Assembly: GCA_002401855.1 (NCBI GenBank)
Contig: NVUH01000005.1
Coordinates: 1 to 64,000 of the forward strand
Origin: Hyphomicrobiales bacterium
GTDB lineage: Bacteria; Pseudomonadota; Alphaproteobacteria; Rhizobiales; OSC116
Direction of reading: 5' to 3'
DNA length: 64,000 nt
Below the pieces are notes generated by a model. It had not been told where the DNA came from, did no database searches, and saw nothing but the letters and a program-made list of their open reading frames with translations. Shown here piece after piece: positions 9,458-19,129 of this stretch. Numbering within the stretch: the first letter of the stretch is position 1; every line of letters begins with the position of its first letter. A program made the translations under genes and the position numbers.

Positions 9458-9524
9458 GGAAATACCTATTAGAGGATTGGGGCGTTAACAGCAATAATAA
9501 GAATGAGACCCAAGGTGCGAACAG

Positions 9525-9589
9525 CGCCCGTCGCCACTGCGACGCCCCCGTGGAGGCTCGTGCAAAGCACGAAATAGCCGCGAGCGATA
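9525..9589 (+). repeat. Family C structured repeat, single dispersed copy
   Basis: Lies in the 223-bp gap between metK and trmB. It contains hairpin 1 (GTCGC, loop CACT, GCGAC), an outer stem CGTGG/CCGCG with one G-U pair, and an inner stem CGTGC, loop AAA, GCACG, then the constant end AAATAGCCGCGAGCGATA. It is the same unit as in the tandem array at 47313-47829, with both hairpins altered by paired, structure-preserving changes. The strand given is the one on which it matches the array. Confidence 0.75.
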
Positions 9590-9616
9590 TAAGAGTGTCG
9601 TATTTATCTTCATTCA

Positions 9617-9650
9617 TAAAAAAAGGCTCTCAATCAGTTGATTGAAAGCC
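9617..9650 (-). terminator. Rho-independent terminator of metK
   Basis: About 30 bp past the metK stop, the minus strand has GGCTTTCAATC, a 4-nt loop and GATTGAGAGCC (one G-U pair), followed by seven T residues. A textbook intrinsic terminator, marking the end of the metK transcript before the family C repeat and trmB. Confidence 0.88.
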
Positions 9651-9680
9651 TTATAATATAATTACGTCAATTCAGCAATA

Positions 9681-10850
9681 TTATTTAACTGCAGCCTTTA
9701 ACGCGTCAACCAAATCAGTTTTTTCCCAGCTAAATCCGCCATCAGCCTCAGGTTCACGGCCAAAATGGCCATAAGCTGCCGTGCGGGCATAAATCGGTTT
9801 GTTAAGCTTCAAATGGGTGCGAATGCCTTTGGGTGATAGATCCATAACTTCAGTCACCGCCACCTCAAGCTTGGCATTATCGACATCCGACGTGCCATGC
9901 GTATCCACATAAACTGACAAAGGTTTTGCCACGCCAATGGCATATGACAATTGAATGGTGCAACGAGTGGCAAGGCCTGCTGCCACCACATTTTTGGCCA
10001 AATAACGCGCGGCATAAGCAGCGCTACGGTCAACCTTGGTCGGGTCTTTGCCCGAAAACGCACCACCACCATGTGGAGCCGAGCCGCCATAAGTATCAAC
10101 AATGATTTTACGGCCAGTTAAGCCAGCATCGCCATCAGGCCCGCCAATGATGAATTGGCCTGTGGGGTTAATAAAAGTTTCCGTATTGTCGTCAATCCAA
10201 CCATCGGGCAGGGCTGCTTTAATATAAGGCATCACAATGGCGGTAACATCAGCTTGGCTTAAGCCTTCATCATGCTGGGTGGAAAGCACCAAAGTTTCAA
10301 CACCAACAGGTTTACCGTCTTTATAACGCACAGTAAGCTGGGTTTTCATATCAGGGCGCAGGCCTGGCACTTTGCCAGCGTAGCGCGCCTCGGCCAAACT
10401 GCGTAAAATCGCGTGGCTATAATGGATCGGGGCAGGCATCAAGCAGTCGGTCTCATTGACCGCATAACCAAACATAATGCCTTGGTCGCCAGCGCCTTCT
10501 TCTTTGTCATCGCCACTATCGACACCTTGGGCAATGTCGGCACTTTGCGCATGCACCAAAACTTCGATATCCAAATCTTGCCAATGAAAACCATCTTGCT
10601 CATAGCCAATTTTTTTAACCGCATCACGCGCTAATTGTTCCATTTGGGCGTGTGTCGGAGCATTTTTGCTGCGCACTTCGCCGGCCAAAACCACTTTATT
10701 GGTAGTTGCCAAGGTTTCAACCGCAATGCGGCTTTCGGGGTCGGCAGCCAAAAATGCGTCAACAATCGTATCAGATATATAGTCGCAAATTTTATCTGGA
10801 TGGCCTTCTGAAACGGATTCACTGGTGAATAAATAGTCTTTACGAGACAT
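9681..10850 (-). CDS. metK: Methionine adenosyltransferase (S-adenosylmethionine synthetase)
   Basis: Makes S-adenosylmethionine from methionine and ATP. 389 residues, normal length. Signatures: [14 protein letters not shown] near the N-terminus (ATP and Mg binding), the [10 protein letters not shown] motif, and the P-loop-like [19 protein letters not shown]. The neighbouring trmB uses the product. The upstream leader (10851-10990) was examined for a SAM riboswitch and none was recognisable. A clear terminator follows the gene, and another precedes it at the end of the XRE gene, so metK is probably monocistronic. Confidence 0.97.
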   Translation of the reverse strand: MSRKDYLFTSESVSEGHPDKICDYISDTIVDAFLAADPESRIAVETLATTNKVVLAGEVRSKNAPTHAQMEQLARDAVKKIGYEQDGFHWQDLDIEVLVHAQSADIAQGVDSGDDKEEGAGDQGIMFGYAVNETDCLMPAPIHYSHAILRSLAEARYAGKVPGLRPDMKTQLTVRYKDGKPVGVETLVLSTQHDEGLSQADVTAIVMPYIKAALPDGWIDDNTETFINPTGQFIIGGPDGDAGLTGRKIIVDTYGGSAPHGGGAFSGKDPTKVDRSAAYAARYLAKNVVAAGLATRCTIQLSYAIGVAKPLSVYVDTHGTSDVDNAKLEVAVTEVMDLSPKGIRTHLKLNKPIYARTAAYGHFGREPEADGGFSWEKTDLVDALKAAVK

Positions 10851-10986
10851 GGGTGGGTCCTTTTATTTGAAGAGTCAGTAACGCTACTCAATTTGGAATT
10901 TATCTAACGTACAAACATATGTAGAATTCTTTATATGCTTATGTGCTGCATAATATAATCAAAATTTTTAATATTTCAATAACCAA

Positions 10987-11021
10987 TTAAAAAACAGGCT
11001 CCTTAAGAAAAGAAACCTGTT
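10987..11021 (-). terminator. Rho-independent terminator of the XRE regulator gene
   Basis: Starts about 30 bp downstream of the regulator's stop codon. The minus strand shows AACAGGTTTCTT, a 4-nt loop and AAGGAGCCTGTT, a 12-bp stem with two G-U pairs, running straight into a T-run of about six. It separates the regulator from metK. Confidence 0.82.
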
Positions 11022-11052
11022 CAAATAATGCAAAATGATGATGTTTACGGCG

Positions 11053-11469
11053 TTAGCCTTTAGATGAAAAATCTTTATTGTCCGACAATGACCGCACCAA
11101 ATCGATGATACGCCGTCTGATGCGTACATCTTTAATTTGCGAAAAGGCTTGCCCAAGTTGAAAGCCCTCAGCGCTATTCATAAAATCATAGGCAAAACTA
11201 TCGCCACTATTTTCGAAAAACCCCACTTGTTCTTCTTCACTGGGGAGGTTTTCGAAGAAAAAATTAACTGGAACAGACAGAATCTGAGAAATTTTATACA
11301 ATCGGCTGGCACCAATTCGATTTGTTCCTTTTTCATATTTCTGCACTTGTTGAAAGGTCAGCCCCAAGCTTTCGCCAAGCTTTTCCTGACTCATACCTAC
11401 AAGCATACGGCGCATGCGCAACCTACCACCAACATGAATGTCAATAGGATTTGGTTGTCTCTTATTCAT
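11053..11469 (-). CDS. XRE-family transcriptional regulator (PhrR-like)
   Basis: About 138 residues. An N-terminal Cro/C1-type helix-turn-helix (about 12-68) includes GMSQEKLGESLGLTFQQVQKYE and the NRIGASRLYKI region. The C-terminal part is short, polar and probably helical. The same family sits between metK and lnt in rhizobia, where one member in Sinorhizobium is the acid-induced phrR next to actA (lnt). I infer a stress-responsive regulator; its target is unknown. ATG at 11469 is chosen because the family-typical sequence begins there; TTG at 11484 and ATG at 11478 are alternatives. Confidence 0.85.
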   Translation of the reverse strand: MNKRQPNPIDIHVGGRLRMRRMLVGMSQEKLGESLGLTFQQVQKYEKGTNRIGASRLYKISQILSVPVNFFFENLPSEEEQVGFFENSGDSFAYDFMNSAEGFQLGQAFSQIKDVRIRRRIIDLVRSLSDNKDFSSKG

Positions 11470-11640
11470 ATAGATCATTCCCAATCAACGAAATATTCAA
11501 AAAAACAAATTGGAATACAAATAAACACCAATATAACCTTGGTGCGTCCCCCAAACTATTTTATTTCTGGCACATGCTTACTTAAGAATCAAGGCAATTA
11601 AACTAAAAGATAATGCCAGAATTGTTATAAAGCCAGTGTA

Positions 11641-13281
11641 TTAACGTTGATTTTCTTTTAAAAATGTATTCAATTTCACAAATATAGTTGGTGAAATTTT
11701 TTGCGGCAAGCGACTATCTAAAATAGCGGCTTTGCCACGCGGCAATTGCGCCACAATTCGCCCTAACGGATCAAAAATAGCGGTGATGCCCGAATTCGCA
11801 TTCCGTACCAAGGGCAATCCCTCTTCAATAGTACGCAAACGAGCTTGTGCAAGGTGTTGATAGGGCCCGATGGAATTTCCAAACCAACTGTCATTGGTCA
11901 CATTTAGTATCCAATCGGGGCGGTTTTCGGCATCAACCACCTGACCTGAGAATATAATTTCAAAGCAAATATTGACTGCAAAGGCTGGGGTGTTTTTAAG
12001 GTAAATATTAGCTGGTTTTTGGCCCGTTTCAAAATCTTCTTGCATCGCAATTAATTTATCAATGCCGATTTTTCGAAATAAATCGCTTAATGGTAAATAT
12101 TCACCAAATGGCACTAAATGATACTTATCATATTTACCCAAGCGGTTGCCTGCCGCATCAAAAGCCAAAACACTGTTAAAAAACTCGGTTTTTCCTTCAA
12201 TAATCTGGCGGCGCACCGCACCAGTAATTAAATAGGCATTTTTGTTTAAAACACGCGTTGCCTGACGCATGAAACTGCTATTGGGGGTGAGTAAAAATGG
12301 CAAAGCAGACTCGGGCCAAATTAAATGAGTGATGTCGCTTAAGCCCGTGTTTTCGGCCGAAGTTTCGCGGGCGCTTAACTCTAGATAGCGATTGGCAATC
12401 ACGCTACGCATTTCGGTTCGCCATTTATCTTTTTGGGCGATATTGCCTTGCACCAAGCGCAGTAAAATATCATCATGATATTGCGTCGGGTGAAGGTAAA
12501 GCCGCACATTGCCAGCCGCCCACATAACAATGAGTGCACCAAAAACACCCAGCAAAACGCGGCGCATTGTAAAGCCATTATTGACCATAAGCGCCATACT
12601 AAGGCTGAGCAAAGTCACGATGAATGTTAAGCCATAAATGCCCCAAATGGCGGCGCTTTGTAACATTGCAGTCGAGAAATCAAACGCAAAGCCAAGTAAA
12701 TTCCATGGAAAACCGCTGAAAATATGACCGCGTAAAAACTCCCAAAATGTAAAGCTAATCGCCAGGATAATGACGTTTCTAACCCCGCCTGCCCAAAACA
12801 GCCGCGCGGTTAAAGTGGCCAAGCCCCAAAATATCGCTAATAGTAAAGGCAGCAGAGTGATGGCAAACGGCATCATTAAAATATGCGCTGCCGCATCAAC
12901 CAAAAACGCTTCGCCAATCCACAGCAGGCCGAAGAAGAAATAGCCAAAACCAAAACTTAAACCAACCCAAAACGCTGATCTGGCGCCGTATATTTTTCTC
13001 CACAGCCGAAATAGCAGGCTTGAACTAGCTTTTGCTTCGGTCTTTAATGAAGTTTGAACCGCACCATCAAGCAACCAAACCAAGCTCGGCATGGTAAAAA
13101 ACAGCACAAAAAACAAGTTTATAGGCGGCAATGCCAGTACGCTTAAACTACCCAATGCAAAACTCAGTATGAGCTTTTTCTTGCCCCAAATGGTGATGCA
13201 TTGATTTGCCCATGACTGCACATATAATTGTAACTTTGCCTCTACATTATGCGCGGTTTTATGGATTTTAGGTTGAGGCAT
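11641..13281 (-). CDS. lnt: Apolipoprotein N-acyltransferase
   Basis: Inner-membrane enzyme adding the third acyl chain to the N-terminal Cys of lipoproteins. 546 residues. Several hydrophobic segments fill about 35-250, then a periplasmic carbon-nitrogen hydrolase domain. The catalytic triad is visible: Glu324 in WPESALPF, Lys386 in DKYHLVPFGEY and Cys439 in ICFEIIFSG, with spacing close to the E. coli enzyme. It starts 2 bp after corC, so the two are co-transcribed. The rhizobial orthologue actA is known for acid tolerance. Confidence 0.95.
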   Translation of the reverse strand: MPQPKIHKTAHNVEAKLQLYVQSWANQCITIWGKKKLILSFALGSLSVLALPPINLFFVLFFTMPSLVWLLDGAVQTSLKTEAKASSSLLFRLWRKIYGARSAFWVGLSFGFGYFFFGLLWIGEAFLVDAAAHILMMPFAITLLPLLLAIFWGLATLTARLFWAGGVRNVIILAISFTFWEFLRGHIFSGFPWNLLGFAFDFSTAMLQSAAIWGIYGLTFIVTLLSLSMALMVNNGFTMRRVLLGVFGALIVMWAAGNVRLYLHPTQYHDDILLRLVQGNIAQKDKWRTEMRSVIANRYLELSARETSAENTGLSDITHLIWPESALPFLLTPNSSFMRQATRVLNKNAYLITGAVRRQIIEGKTEFFNSVLAFDAAGNRLGKYDKYHLVPFGEYLPLSDLFRKIGIDKLIAMQEDFETGQKPANIYLKNTPAFAVNICFEIIFSGQVVDAENRPDWILNVTNDSWFGNSIGPYQHLAQARLRTIEEGLPLVRNANSGITAIFDPLGRIVAQLPRGKAAILDSRLPQKISPTIFVKLNTFLKENQR

Positions 13282-13283
13282 AT

Positions 13284-14234
13284 TTACAATTTATTTTTTT
13301 TATGATTAGATTTTAAGGTGATTTTTAGCTGTTTAATGCGCCGCGAATCAGCTTCCAATATCTCAAATATTGTGCCGCTACTATGCTCAATCAACTCGCC
13401 ACGTATCGGAATACGGCCAGCCAAACTGAACACCAAACCGCCCAGAGTTTCAACATCTTCATCCTGATCATCAGATAGAAAATCTACCTTTAGCTGTTGT
13501 TCAAGCGCTTCCATCGGCAACCGCGCATCAGCTATAAAATTATGCTCATCAACCTCTTCAATTGTCGGCAAATCGGCATCATCATCATGTTCATCTTCAA
13601 TTTCGCCGACAATTTCTTCGACCAAATCTTCAATGGTAAGCAGGCCATCAGTGCCGCCATATTCATCAATCACCAAGGCCATATGAATGCGTTGTTTTTG
13701 CATGTTGAGCAATAGATCGGAAGCCAGCATGCTATGTGGCACATATAGAACATCGCGTATAATATTAAGCTCACCAATCGGTTGGTCAAAGCTCAACTGG
13801 TCTAAATCTAGTAATTTCTTATTGTGACTTGAATGGCGCACCAGCCAAGTCATAATGTCTTTAAAATGCACCATGCCCACAGGTTTGTCGAGATTGCCTT
13901 CATATATCGGACAGCGCGAAAAGCCCGCGTTGGAAAATAACATTAAAACTTCGGACACCGGTGTGTTGATGTCAGCCGCAATCAGATCTGCACGTGGCAC
14001 CATAATGTCTTCCACATCAACATCCGAAAATTCCAAAATATTCCGAATCATTGATTTTTCTTCGGGCGAAAAGGCATTTTGGCTCTGGTCATCATTTTCG
14101 ATGACATCTTCAAGGCTTTCACGCAGCTTCAACCCTTGAGCTTTGGCAACAAGGTCTGAAAAGGGTTTGAAAAACTTCTTCAAAAATGAGTCTGGAGTTT
14201 CGTGATTAGGTTTATTTTGATTTTGATTTGACAT
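13284..14234 (-). CDS. corC: CBS-domain protein of the CorC/HlyC family
   Basis: 316 residues, no membrane segment. It has a polar N-terminus, a CBS pair (about 70-190, with the VEDIMVPRADLIAADI entry motif), then a C-terminal CorC_HlyC domain (about 215-300, GLVFSLAGRIPIRGE). Family members are linked to Mg/Co efflux and membrane maintenance. It lies between ybeY and lnt, a widely conserved order. An acidic linker (EIEDEHDDDADLPTIEE) is typical. Whether it acts on a transporter here cannot be seen. Confidence 0.9.
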   Translation of the reverse strand: MSNQNQNKPNHETPDSFLKKFFKPFSDLVAKAQGLKLRESLEDVIENDDQSQNAFSPEEKSMIRNILEFSDVDVEDIMVPRADLIAADINTPVSEVLMLFSNAGFSRCPIYEGNLDKPVGMVHFKDIMTWLVRHSSHNKKLLDLDQLSFDQPIGELNIIRDVLYVPHSMLASDLLLNMQKQRIHMALVIDEYGGTDGLLTIEDLVEEIVGEIEDEHDDDADLPTIEEVDEHNFIADARLPMEALEQQLKVDFLSDDQDEDVETLGGLVFSLAGRIPIRGELIEHSSGTIFEILEADSRRIKQLKITLKSNHKKNKL

Positions 14235-14280
14235 GGACCGGGAGATTTAATCTTTATAGGTGATTCTATTATATATTATA

Positions 14281-14769
14281 TCAGTGATAGGGATTTTCAA
14301 TAGCTATAGTTTTAAGTAAGCGAATTTCTGTATTTTCCATTTCAGCCGCATCCGCATCTTCGATATGATCATAACCCAATAAATGCAAAATGGAATGGAT
14401 TAATAGATGAATGAAATGGGCATTAATTGGTTTTTTCTGATCGCTGGCTTCGCGCGTTAAAGTCTCATAAGCCATGGCGATGTCGCCGAGATATTGAGGT
14501 TCATCATCTTCAAACAACGCATCAAATTCGTCAGCCACAGCTGGGAAGGATAAGACATTGGTGGCCTTATCTTGTTGGCGAAAATTGGCATTGAGTTTTT
14601 TGATCTCATCATCTGAAGTCAGCAACAGGCCGATGGTGCCATTGGCTTCGATTTTTAAATTTGGTGCATTTGCCACAGTTTGAAACGCAGTGTCGATCCA
14701 TAAATTCAAATCATCAAACTGTTTAAACTCTTGTGCAACAATATTCGTTTCGGAAACGAGTCTATTCAT
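14281..14769 (-). CDS. ybeY: Endoribonuclease YbeY
   Basis: Metal-dependent RNase for 16S rRNA 3'-end maturation and ribosome quality control. 162 residues. The zinc site HLLIHSILHLLGYDH (HxxxHxxxxxH pattern) is intact near the C-terminus. Its start overlaps the phoH stop by 8 bp, so the pair is translationally coupled. Confidence 0.94.
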   Translation of the reverse strand: MNRLVSETNIVAQEFKQFDDLNLWIDTAFQTVANAPNLKIEANGTIGLLLTSDDEIKKLNANFRQQDKATNVLSFPAVADEFDALFEDDEPQYLGDIAMAYETLTREASDQKKPINAHFIHLLIHSILHLLGYDHIEDADAAEMENTEIRLLKTIAIENPYH

Positions 14770-15769
14770 CCGAGGTGCCGTCTTGCTTATTATAGGCTCT
14801 TACAATTTTGGCCACCAATGGATGTCTTATCACATCGCCCTCGCGAAAGCGCACTTGTTTTATTTCATCGACGCCGCGCAATATATCGAGCGAGTCGATC
14901 AGGCCTGATTTCATACCGCGTGGCAGATCAATTTGGCTTGGGTCGCCCGTAATCACCATGCGGCTTTCTTCACCCAAACGGGTCAGCAGCATTTTCATTT
15001 GCATGGTGGTGGTATTTTGCGCTTCATCCAAAATCACAAAGCTATTTGACAAAGTTCGCCCGCGCATAAATGCCAAAGGTGCAATTTCAATCACTTGTTC
15101 TTCAATGAGTTTTTCGACCATGGCAGGGTCCATCATGTCATACAGCGCATCATATAATGGCCGTAAATAAGGGTCGACCTTTTCTTTTAGATCGCCCGGC
15201 AAAAAGCCCAATTTTTCGCCCGCTTCTACCGCGGGGCGTGACAGCACAATGCGTTGCACTTGCCCTGCTTCGAGCATGGCGCAGGCCATGGCCACCGCCA
15301 AATAGGTTTTGCCCGTGCCAGCTGGGCCAATGCCGAACACCAATTCGCTGCTTTTCAGCGCTTTCATATAAGTTTCTTGCATTGGTGTGCGAGGGCTTAA
15401 GCTTTTGCGGCGGGTGATGATGAATGTATCATTATTATCGTTTTTATGGTCTTTCTTGGTGGCCGTTTCCATCCGAATGGCGGCATCAACATCGGCCTTA
15501 GCCAAACTTAGCCCGCTTTCGCCGCGCACATAAAGTTTGCGTAAAATCATAATGGCTTGTTTGCAATTGGCTTTGCGGCCTTCGACCAATAATTTATTAC
15601 CTTTGGTCGCCAATTCAACATCCAACCGAGATTCAATAATCGCCAAATGCAGGTTATTTTGCCCATATAGCTGCGCTGCGAGGCTATTGTCATCAAATAT
15701 AATGGTATCAGAATAAGTATTATGCGATTTTTTATGACCAGTGGTTTTATTATTTGATGTTTTGCTCAA
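14762..15769 (-). CDS. phoH: PhoH-family ATPase (PhoL-like)
   Basis: About 335 residues. An N-terminal KH-like region is followed by a P-loop ATPase domain with Walker A GPAGTGKTYLA, Walker B FVILDEAQN, and TGDPSQIDLPRG. Genes of this type are encoded before ybeY across proteobacteria and are thought to act in RNA metabolism. I choose a TTG start at 15769 because GGAG stands five bases before it; a longer form starting at 15811 lacks a ribosome-binding site. Confidence 0.9.
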   Translation of the reverse strand: MSKTSNNKTTGHKKSHNTYSDTIIFDDNSLAAQLYGQNNLHLAIIESRLDVELATKGNKLLVEGRKANCKQAIMILRKLYVRGESGLSLAKADVDAAIRMETATKKDHKNDNNDTFIITRRKSLSPRTPMQETYMKALKSSELVFGIGPAGTGKTYLAVAMACAMLEAGQVQRIVLSRPAVEAGEKLGFLPGDLKEKVDPYLRPLYDALYDMMDPAMVEKLIEEQVIEIAPLAFMRGRTLSNSFVILDEAQNTTTMQMKMLLTRLGEESRMVITGDPSQIDLPRGMKSGLIDSLDILRGVDEIKQVRFREGDVIRHPLVAKIVRAYNKQDGTSDE

Positions 15770-15852
15770 GGGGACTCCACGTGTAAGTATTGGGTATAGA
15801 ATAGTCACCAACTGTAACAGGTTTATGAAATTGTGAAAGCAAAACTAAGACA

Positions 15853-17346
15853 TTAATCAGCTATTTTACCTTTTAGAGCAAAATTGCCCAAGCTTTCTAT
15901 ATATACGGGTAATATTTGGCCAATCAGCTCTTCAGGCGCATCCACATATATCGGCTGTAAATAAGGTGATTTACCAATCAGTTGCCCCGCATCGCGGCCT
16001 TTGCGTTCGAACAAAATATCCAATGTCCTACCAACGGTGTTTTGATTAAACTCACGCTGCTGACGGTTAAGCAAATCTTGCAATTGTGCCAAGCGTTTGG
16101 TTTTTACATCATCATCCACCTGATTTTGCATCGTGGCGGCCGATGTGCCGGGGCGGGTTGAATATTTAAAACTATAGGCTTGACTATAAGTCACTTGTTC
16201 AATTAAATCCATCGTCGCGGCAAAATCATCATCAGTTTCACCCGGAAAGCCCACAATAAAATCGCCAGATAAAGCGATGTCGGGCCGCGCTTGGCGCAAA
16301 CGCTCAATCACTTTGATATAGCTTTCGCGGGTATGTTTGCGGTTCATTGCCTCTAAAATGGCATTAGATCCAGATTGTACAGGCAGATGCAAATAAGGCA
16401 TGGCAGATTTTTGTGTGGCGTGCAGATCGATCAGCATTTGATCCATGTCATTGGGATGGCTGGTGGTGTAACGGATGCGGTCAAGCCCTTCTATGCCATC
16501 AAGCGCGGCCATTAACCCGCTTAAATTAACTGCATTGCCAGCATCATCTTGGCCATGATAGGCATTGACATTCTGCCCAAGCAGAGTGATTTCACGCACG
16601 CCCGCGCCAACTAGATTTTGCGCCTCATTTAAAATATGTGCGATCGAACGGCTATATTCGGCGCCTCGTGTATAAGGCACGACGCAGAAAGTGCAAAATT
16701 TATCGCAGCCCTCTTGAATGGTCAAAAACGCGCTAACCCCGCGAGCAATGGTATTGGTTTTGGTGGCTGCGGGCAGACTGTCAAATTTATCTTCAGTCGG
16801 AAAATCAGTATCTACCACTTTACGCTGGCCATTTTGCAATTTACCCAGCATTTCGGGTAATTTATGATAGCTTTGCGGGCCAAACACCATGTCCACAATG
16901 GGCGCACGGCGCATAATTTCGCGTCCCTCAGCCTGTGCCACACAGCCCGCAATGGCAATAACTGGCTTGGTTTTTTGATCTTCAGGTAGGTTTTTGTTTT
17001 TCTTATCGACCATCACCCGCATGCGGCCGAGCTCTGAATATATTTTTTCGGCGGCTTTTTCGCGAATGTGGCAAGTGTTTAAAATCACCATATCGGCCTG
17101 ATCCGCACTATCGACATTTTCATAACCTTCGGGCGCAAGCGCATCGCTCATCCGCTGGGTGTCATAGACATTCATCTGACAACCATAGGTTTTGATGAAT
17201 AGTTTTTTGGTATTTTTGCCGTTAAAAGTCGGGCGCAACAGCTTTTTCTTGTTGGATTTTTGCACAACTTTTGTTGCCACAGCGACATCGGCACCATTGG
17301 CTGATTTATTCTGATGATCAAAAAAATGTTTAGGAATACTCGCCAT
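15853..17346 (-). CDS. miaB: tRNA-2-methylthio-N6-isopentenyladenosine synthase MiaB
   Basis: Radical SAM methylthiotransferase acting on A37 of tRNAs. About 497 residues. The N-terminal UPF0004 domain has its three cluster cysteines ([29 protein letters not shown]). The radical SAM domain has [15 protein letters not shown] (CxxxCxxC), and a TRAM domain ends the protein. A basic N-terminal extension of about 50 residues precedes the conserved part. ATG at 17346 is preferred over an upstream GTG. It sits in the fur-miaB-phoH-ybeY order. Confidence 0.95.
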   Translation of the reverse strand: MASIPKHFFDHQNKSANGADVAVATKVVQKSNKKKLLRPTFNGKNTKKLFIKTYGCQMNVYDTQRMSDALAPEGYENVDSADQADMVILNTCHIREKAAEKIYSELGRMRVMVDKKNKNLPEDQKTKPVIAIAGCVAQAEGREIMRRAPIVDMVFGPQSYHKLPEMLGKLQNGQRKVVDTDFPTEDKFDSLPAATKTNTIARGVSAFLTIQEGCDKFCTFCVVPYTRGAEYSRSIAHILNEAQNLVGAGVREITLLGQNVNAYHGQDDAGNAVNLSGLMAALDGIEGLDRIRYTTSHPNDMDQMLIDLHATQKSAMPYLHLPVQSGSNAILEAMNRKHTRESYIKVIERLRQARPDIALSGDFIVGFPGETDDDFAATMDLIEQVTYSQAYSFKYSTRPGTSAATMQNQVDDDVKTKRLAQLQDLLNRQQREFNQNTVGRTLDILFERKGRDAGQLIGKSPYLQPIYVDAPEELIGQILPVYIESLGNFALKGKIAD

Positions 17347-17402
17347 GCTGCGTCTCACAAATTAAAAGATCGCCTTCAATAGCATGTTTAGGGGTAAAAA
17401 GC

Positions 17403-17828
17403 CTAGCTTTTTTTATCCAGCGGCACAGCGTATAACTCCATCCGATGGTCAACTAATTTATAGCCCAGCTCCTCGGCGATTTTGCGTTGCAAACGCTCAA
17501 TCTCTTCATTATGAAATTCAACCACCACGCCGCTATTGACGTCGATGAGATGATCATGATGCTCTTCTGATATGGTTTCATAGCGTGAGCGGCCATCTCT
17601 AAAATCATGACGTTCTAAAATGCCAGCCTCTTCAAACAGGCGCACGGTGCGGTATATAGTGGCGATCGAGATGCGGTTGTCGATTTTGGCACTGCGGCGG
17701 TATAATTCTTCAACATCGGGATGATCTTCTGACTCAGACAGGACACGGGCGATCACACGGCGCTGCTCAGTCATCCGCATGCCTTTTTCAAGACATTGGC
17801 GCTCTAATAGGCTTGTGTCATCACTCAT
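17403..17828 (-). CDS. fur: Fur-family metalloregulator (Fur or Mur)
   Basis: 141 residues. A winged-helix DNA-binding half (ISIATIYRTVRLFEEAGILER) is followed by the metal-binding half with EEHHDHLIDVNSG and EFHNEEIE. It has a single Cys and no CxxC pairs, so the structural zinc site of E. coli Fur is absent. In rhizobia the Fur at this locus often acts as Mur, responding to manganese, and the sequence is compatible with that. Metal specificity cannot be decided from sequence. Confidence 0.9.
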   Translation of the reverse strand: MSDDTSLLERQCLEKGMRMTEQRRVIARVLSESEDHPDVEELYRRSAKIDNRISIATIYRTVRLFEEAGILERHDFRDGRSRYETISEEHHDHLIDVNSGVVVEFHNEEIERLQRKIAEELGYKLVDHRMELYAVPLDKKS

Positions 17829-17969
17829 GTTTTTCTCCCAATTAATTTAGGCGTCAGTAGAATCGTTATAATAGATATAATATGCATTCGCAATCAGGTA
17901 AAGACCACAAACCGAATTTAGTTTATAATAATTATAATCTAATTATTGAAGTTATATATTCGCAAATGT

Positions 17970-18431
17970 TTAAGTCAAGCATTTGCCGAGGTTTAGGCTA
18001 AAAACAAGCGCATTAGCACGCTGGCCATTGGTCAATTTATAGTAATTTTTTCGCACGGCAGTTTGGCTGAAATTCTGGCCTTTATATAGTTTTATGGCGG
18101 CAATATTAGCCTCGTTAACCTCTAAATATAGTTTTGTGATGTTAAGATTTACCAATCGATTAATCTCAAAGCTGAGCAATTGTGCCGCATGTGTCTTGCC
18201 TCGCTCTTGCGGTGATATGGCGATGCTGATAATTTCCGCCTCATCTAACACCACTGCGCAAATGATAAAGCCAATCACTTGCCCATCAGTGAGTAACAGC
18301 GAGCCTGAATATTGTCCTTTATCAAACATGTCTAGAAGTGTTTTTTCGGACCATTCGCCAGCGAATGATTGCGCATGAATGGCTGCAATTTCAGGAAATT
18401 CAGTATCAATATTTTTATAAGTCAGCATCAT
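17970..18431 (-). CDS. rimI: GNAT N-acetyltransferase, RimI-like
   Basis: 153 residues with a GNAT fold. The acetyl-CoA loop appears as ISPQERGKTHAAQLL, followed by LYLEVNEANIAAIKLYKGQNF, the RimI-type segment. RimI acetylates the N-terminus of ribosomal protein S18 in E. coli; the substrate here is inferred. Its ATG overlaps the tsaB stop by 4 bp (ATGA), the common tsaB-rimI coupling. Confidence 0.88.
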   Translation of the reverse strand: MMLTYKNIDTEFPEIAAIHAQSFAGEWSEKTLLDMFDKGQYSGSLLLTDGQVIGFIICAVVLDEAEIISIAISPQERGKTHAAQLLSFEINRLVNLNITKLYLEVNEANIAAIKLYKGQNFSQTAVRKNYYKLTNGQRANALVFSLNLGKCLT

Positions 18432-19120
18432 TGAGTGAATGTAATGGGGTGGCTGGCCGGCAATTTTGCATCGGCCGCGCGTAAATATAGCGGCGAGACG
18501 GGTGTGGTTTCAGCCACACGATTTTTGACTCTGTCGCCAAATATTTCAGCCTGCGGAAAATGCATATCTGGGCTCAATTTATGCAGCTCACTAAAACTTT
18601 CAACCGCCTCTATTAGCAATTCGCGGCCTGTGCCCAATATCAATGAATTGGATTTAATCATTTCGGCAGCGATTCTAATTTCTATTGCTTCGGGGGTAAA
18701 AATTTCAGCGCCCGTGCTGTCATAAGATGCAAAATAAACTTGCCCACGTCGCGCGTCAATCGCCGTATAAACTATATCGTTTCGGCTCAGACTCAAATTA
18801 CTAATGGCATTAAATGCAATCGCTTCTAATGAATTAACCGCAATGATCGGAATATCACGCGCGGCGGCAAACATCCGCGCGAAGGCCAAAGCAATACGCG
18901 CACCAGTAAATGTGCCCGGACCAATGGTCACGGCAATTTGGCTAATATCTTGGGCTTTTATGCCTGCAACCAGCATTAACAATTGTGCCTGATGAGCGAT
19001 AATTTCGGCATGGCCGCGATCCAAAATTTCAAACCACGCAAAGGCTTTGCCACCATCTAAAGGAGTGAGAGCCACACTACAAGCTTTGGTGCAACTGTCT
19101 AAGCTCAGTTGGTAACGCAT
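18428..19120 (-). CDS. tsaB: tRNA threonylcarbamoyladenosine biosynthesis protein TsaB
   Basis: Partner of TsaD in making t6A37 in ANN-decoding tRNAs. 230 residues, ASKHA fold. The N-terminus LSLDSCTKACSVAL and the GPGTFTGARIALAFARMFA signature are clear. It is a pseudo-ATPase that scaffolds TsaD/TsaE. Coupled to rimI downstream and 9 bp downstream of the nfu-like gene. Confidence 0.93.
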   Translation of the reverse strand: MRYQLSLDSCTKACSVALTPLDGGKAFAWFEILDRGHAEIIAHQAQLLMLVAGIKAQDISQIAVTIGPGTFTGARIALAFARMFAAARDIPIIAVNSLEAIAFNAISNLSLSRNDIVYTAIDARRGQVYFASYDSTGAEIFTPEAIEIRIAAEMIKSNSLILGTGRELLIEAVESFSELHKLSPDMHFPQAEIFGDRVKNRVAETTPVSPLYLRAADAKLPASHPITFTQ

Positions 19121-19129
19121 ATATAAAAC

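Noticed and set aside
10851-10990. SAM riboswitch upstream of metK
   Set aside because: Looked for conserved SAM-II, SAM-V and SAM/SAH blocks; only a small hairpin (GAGT/ACTC) was seen, which is not enough.
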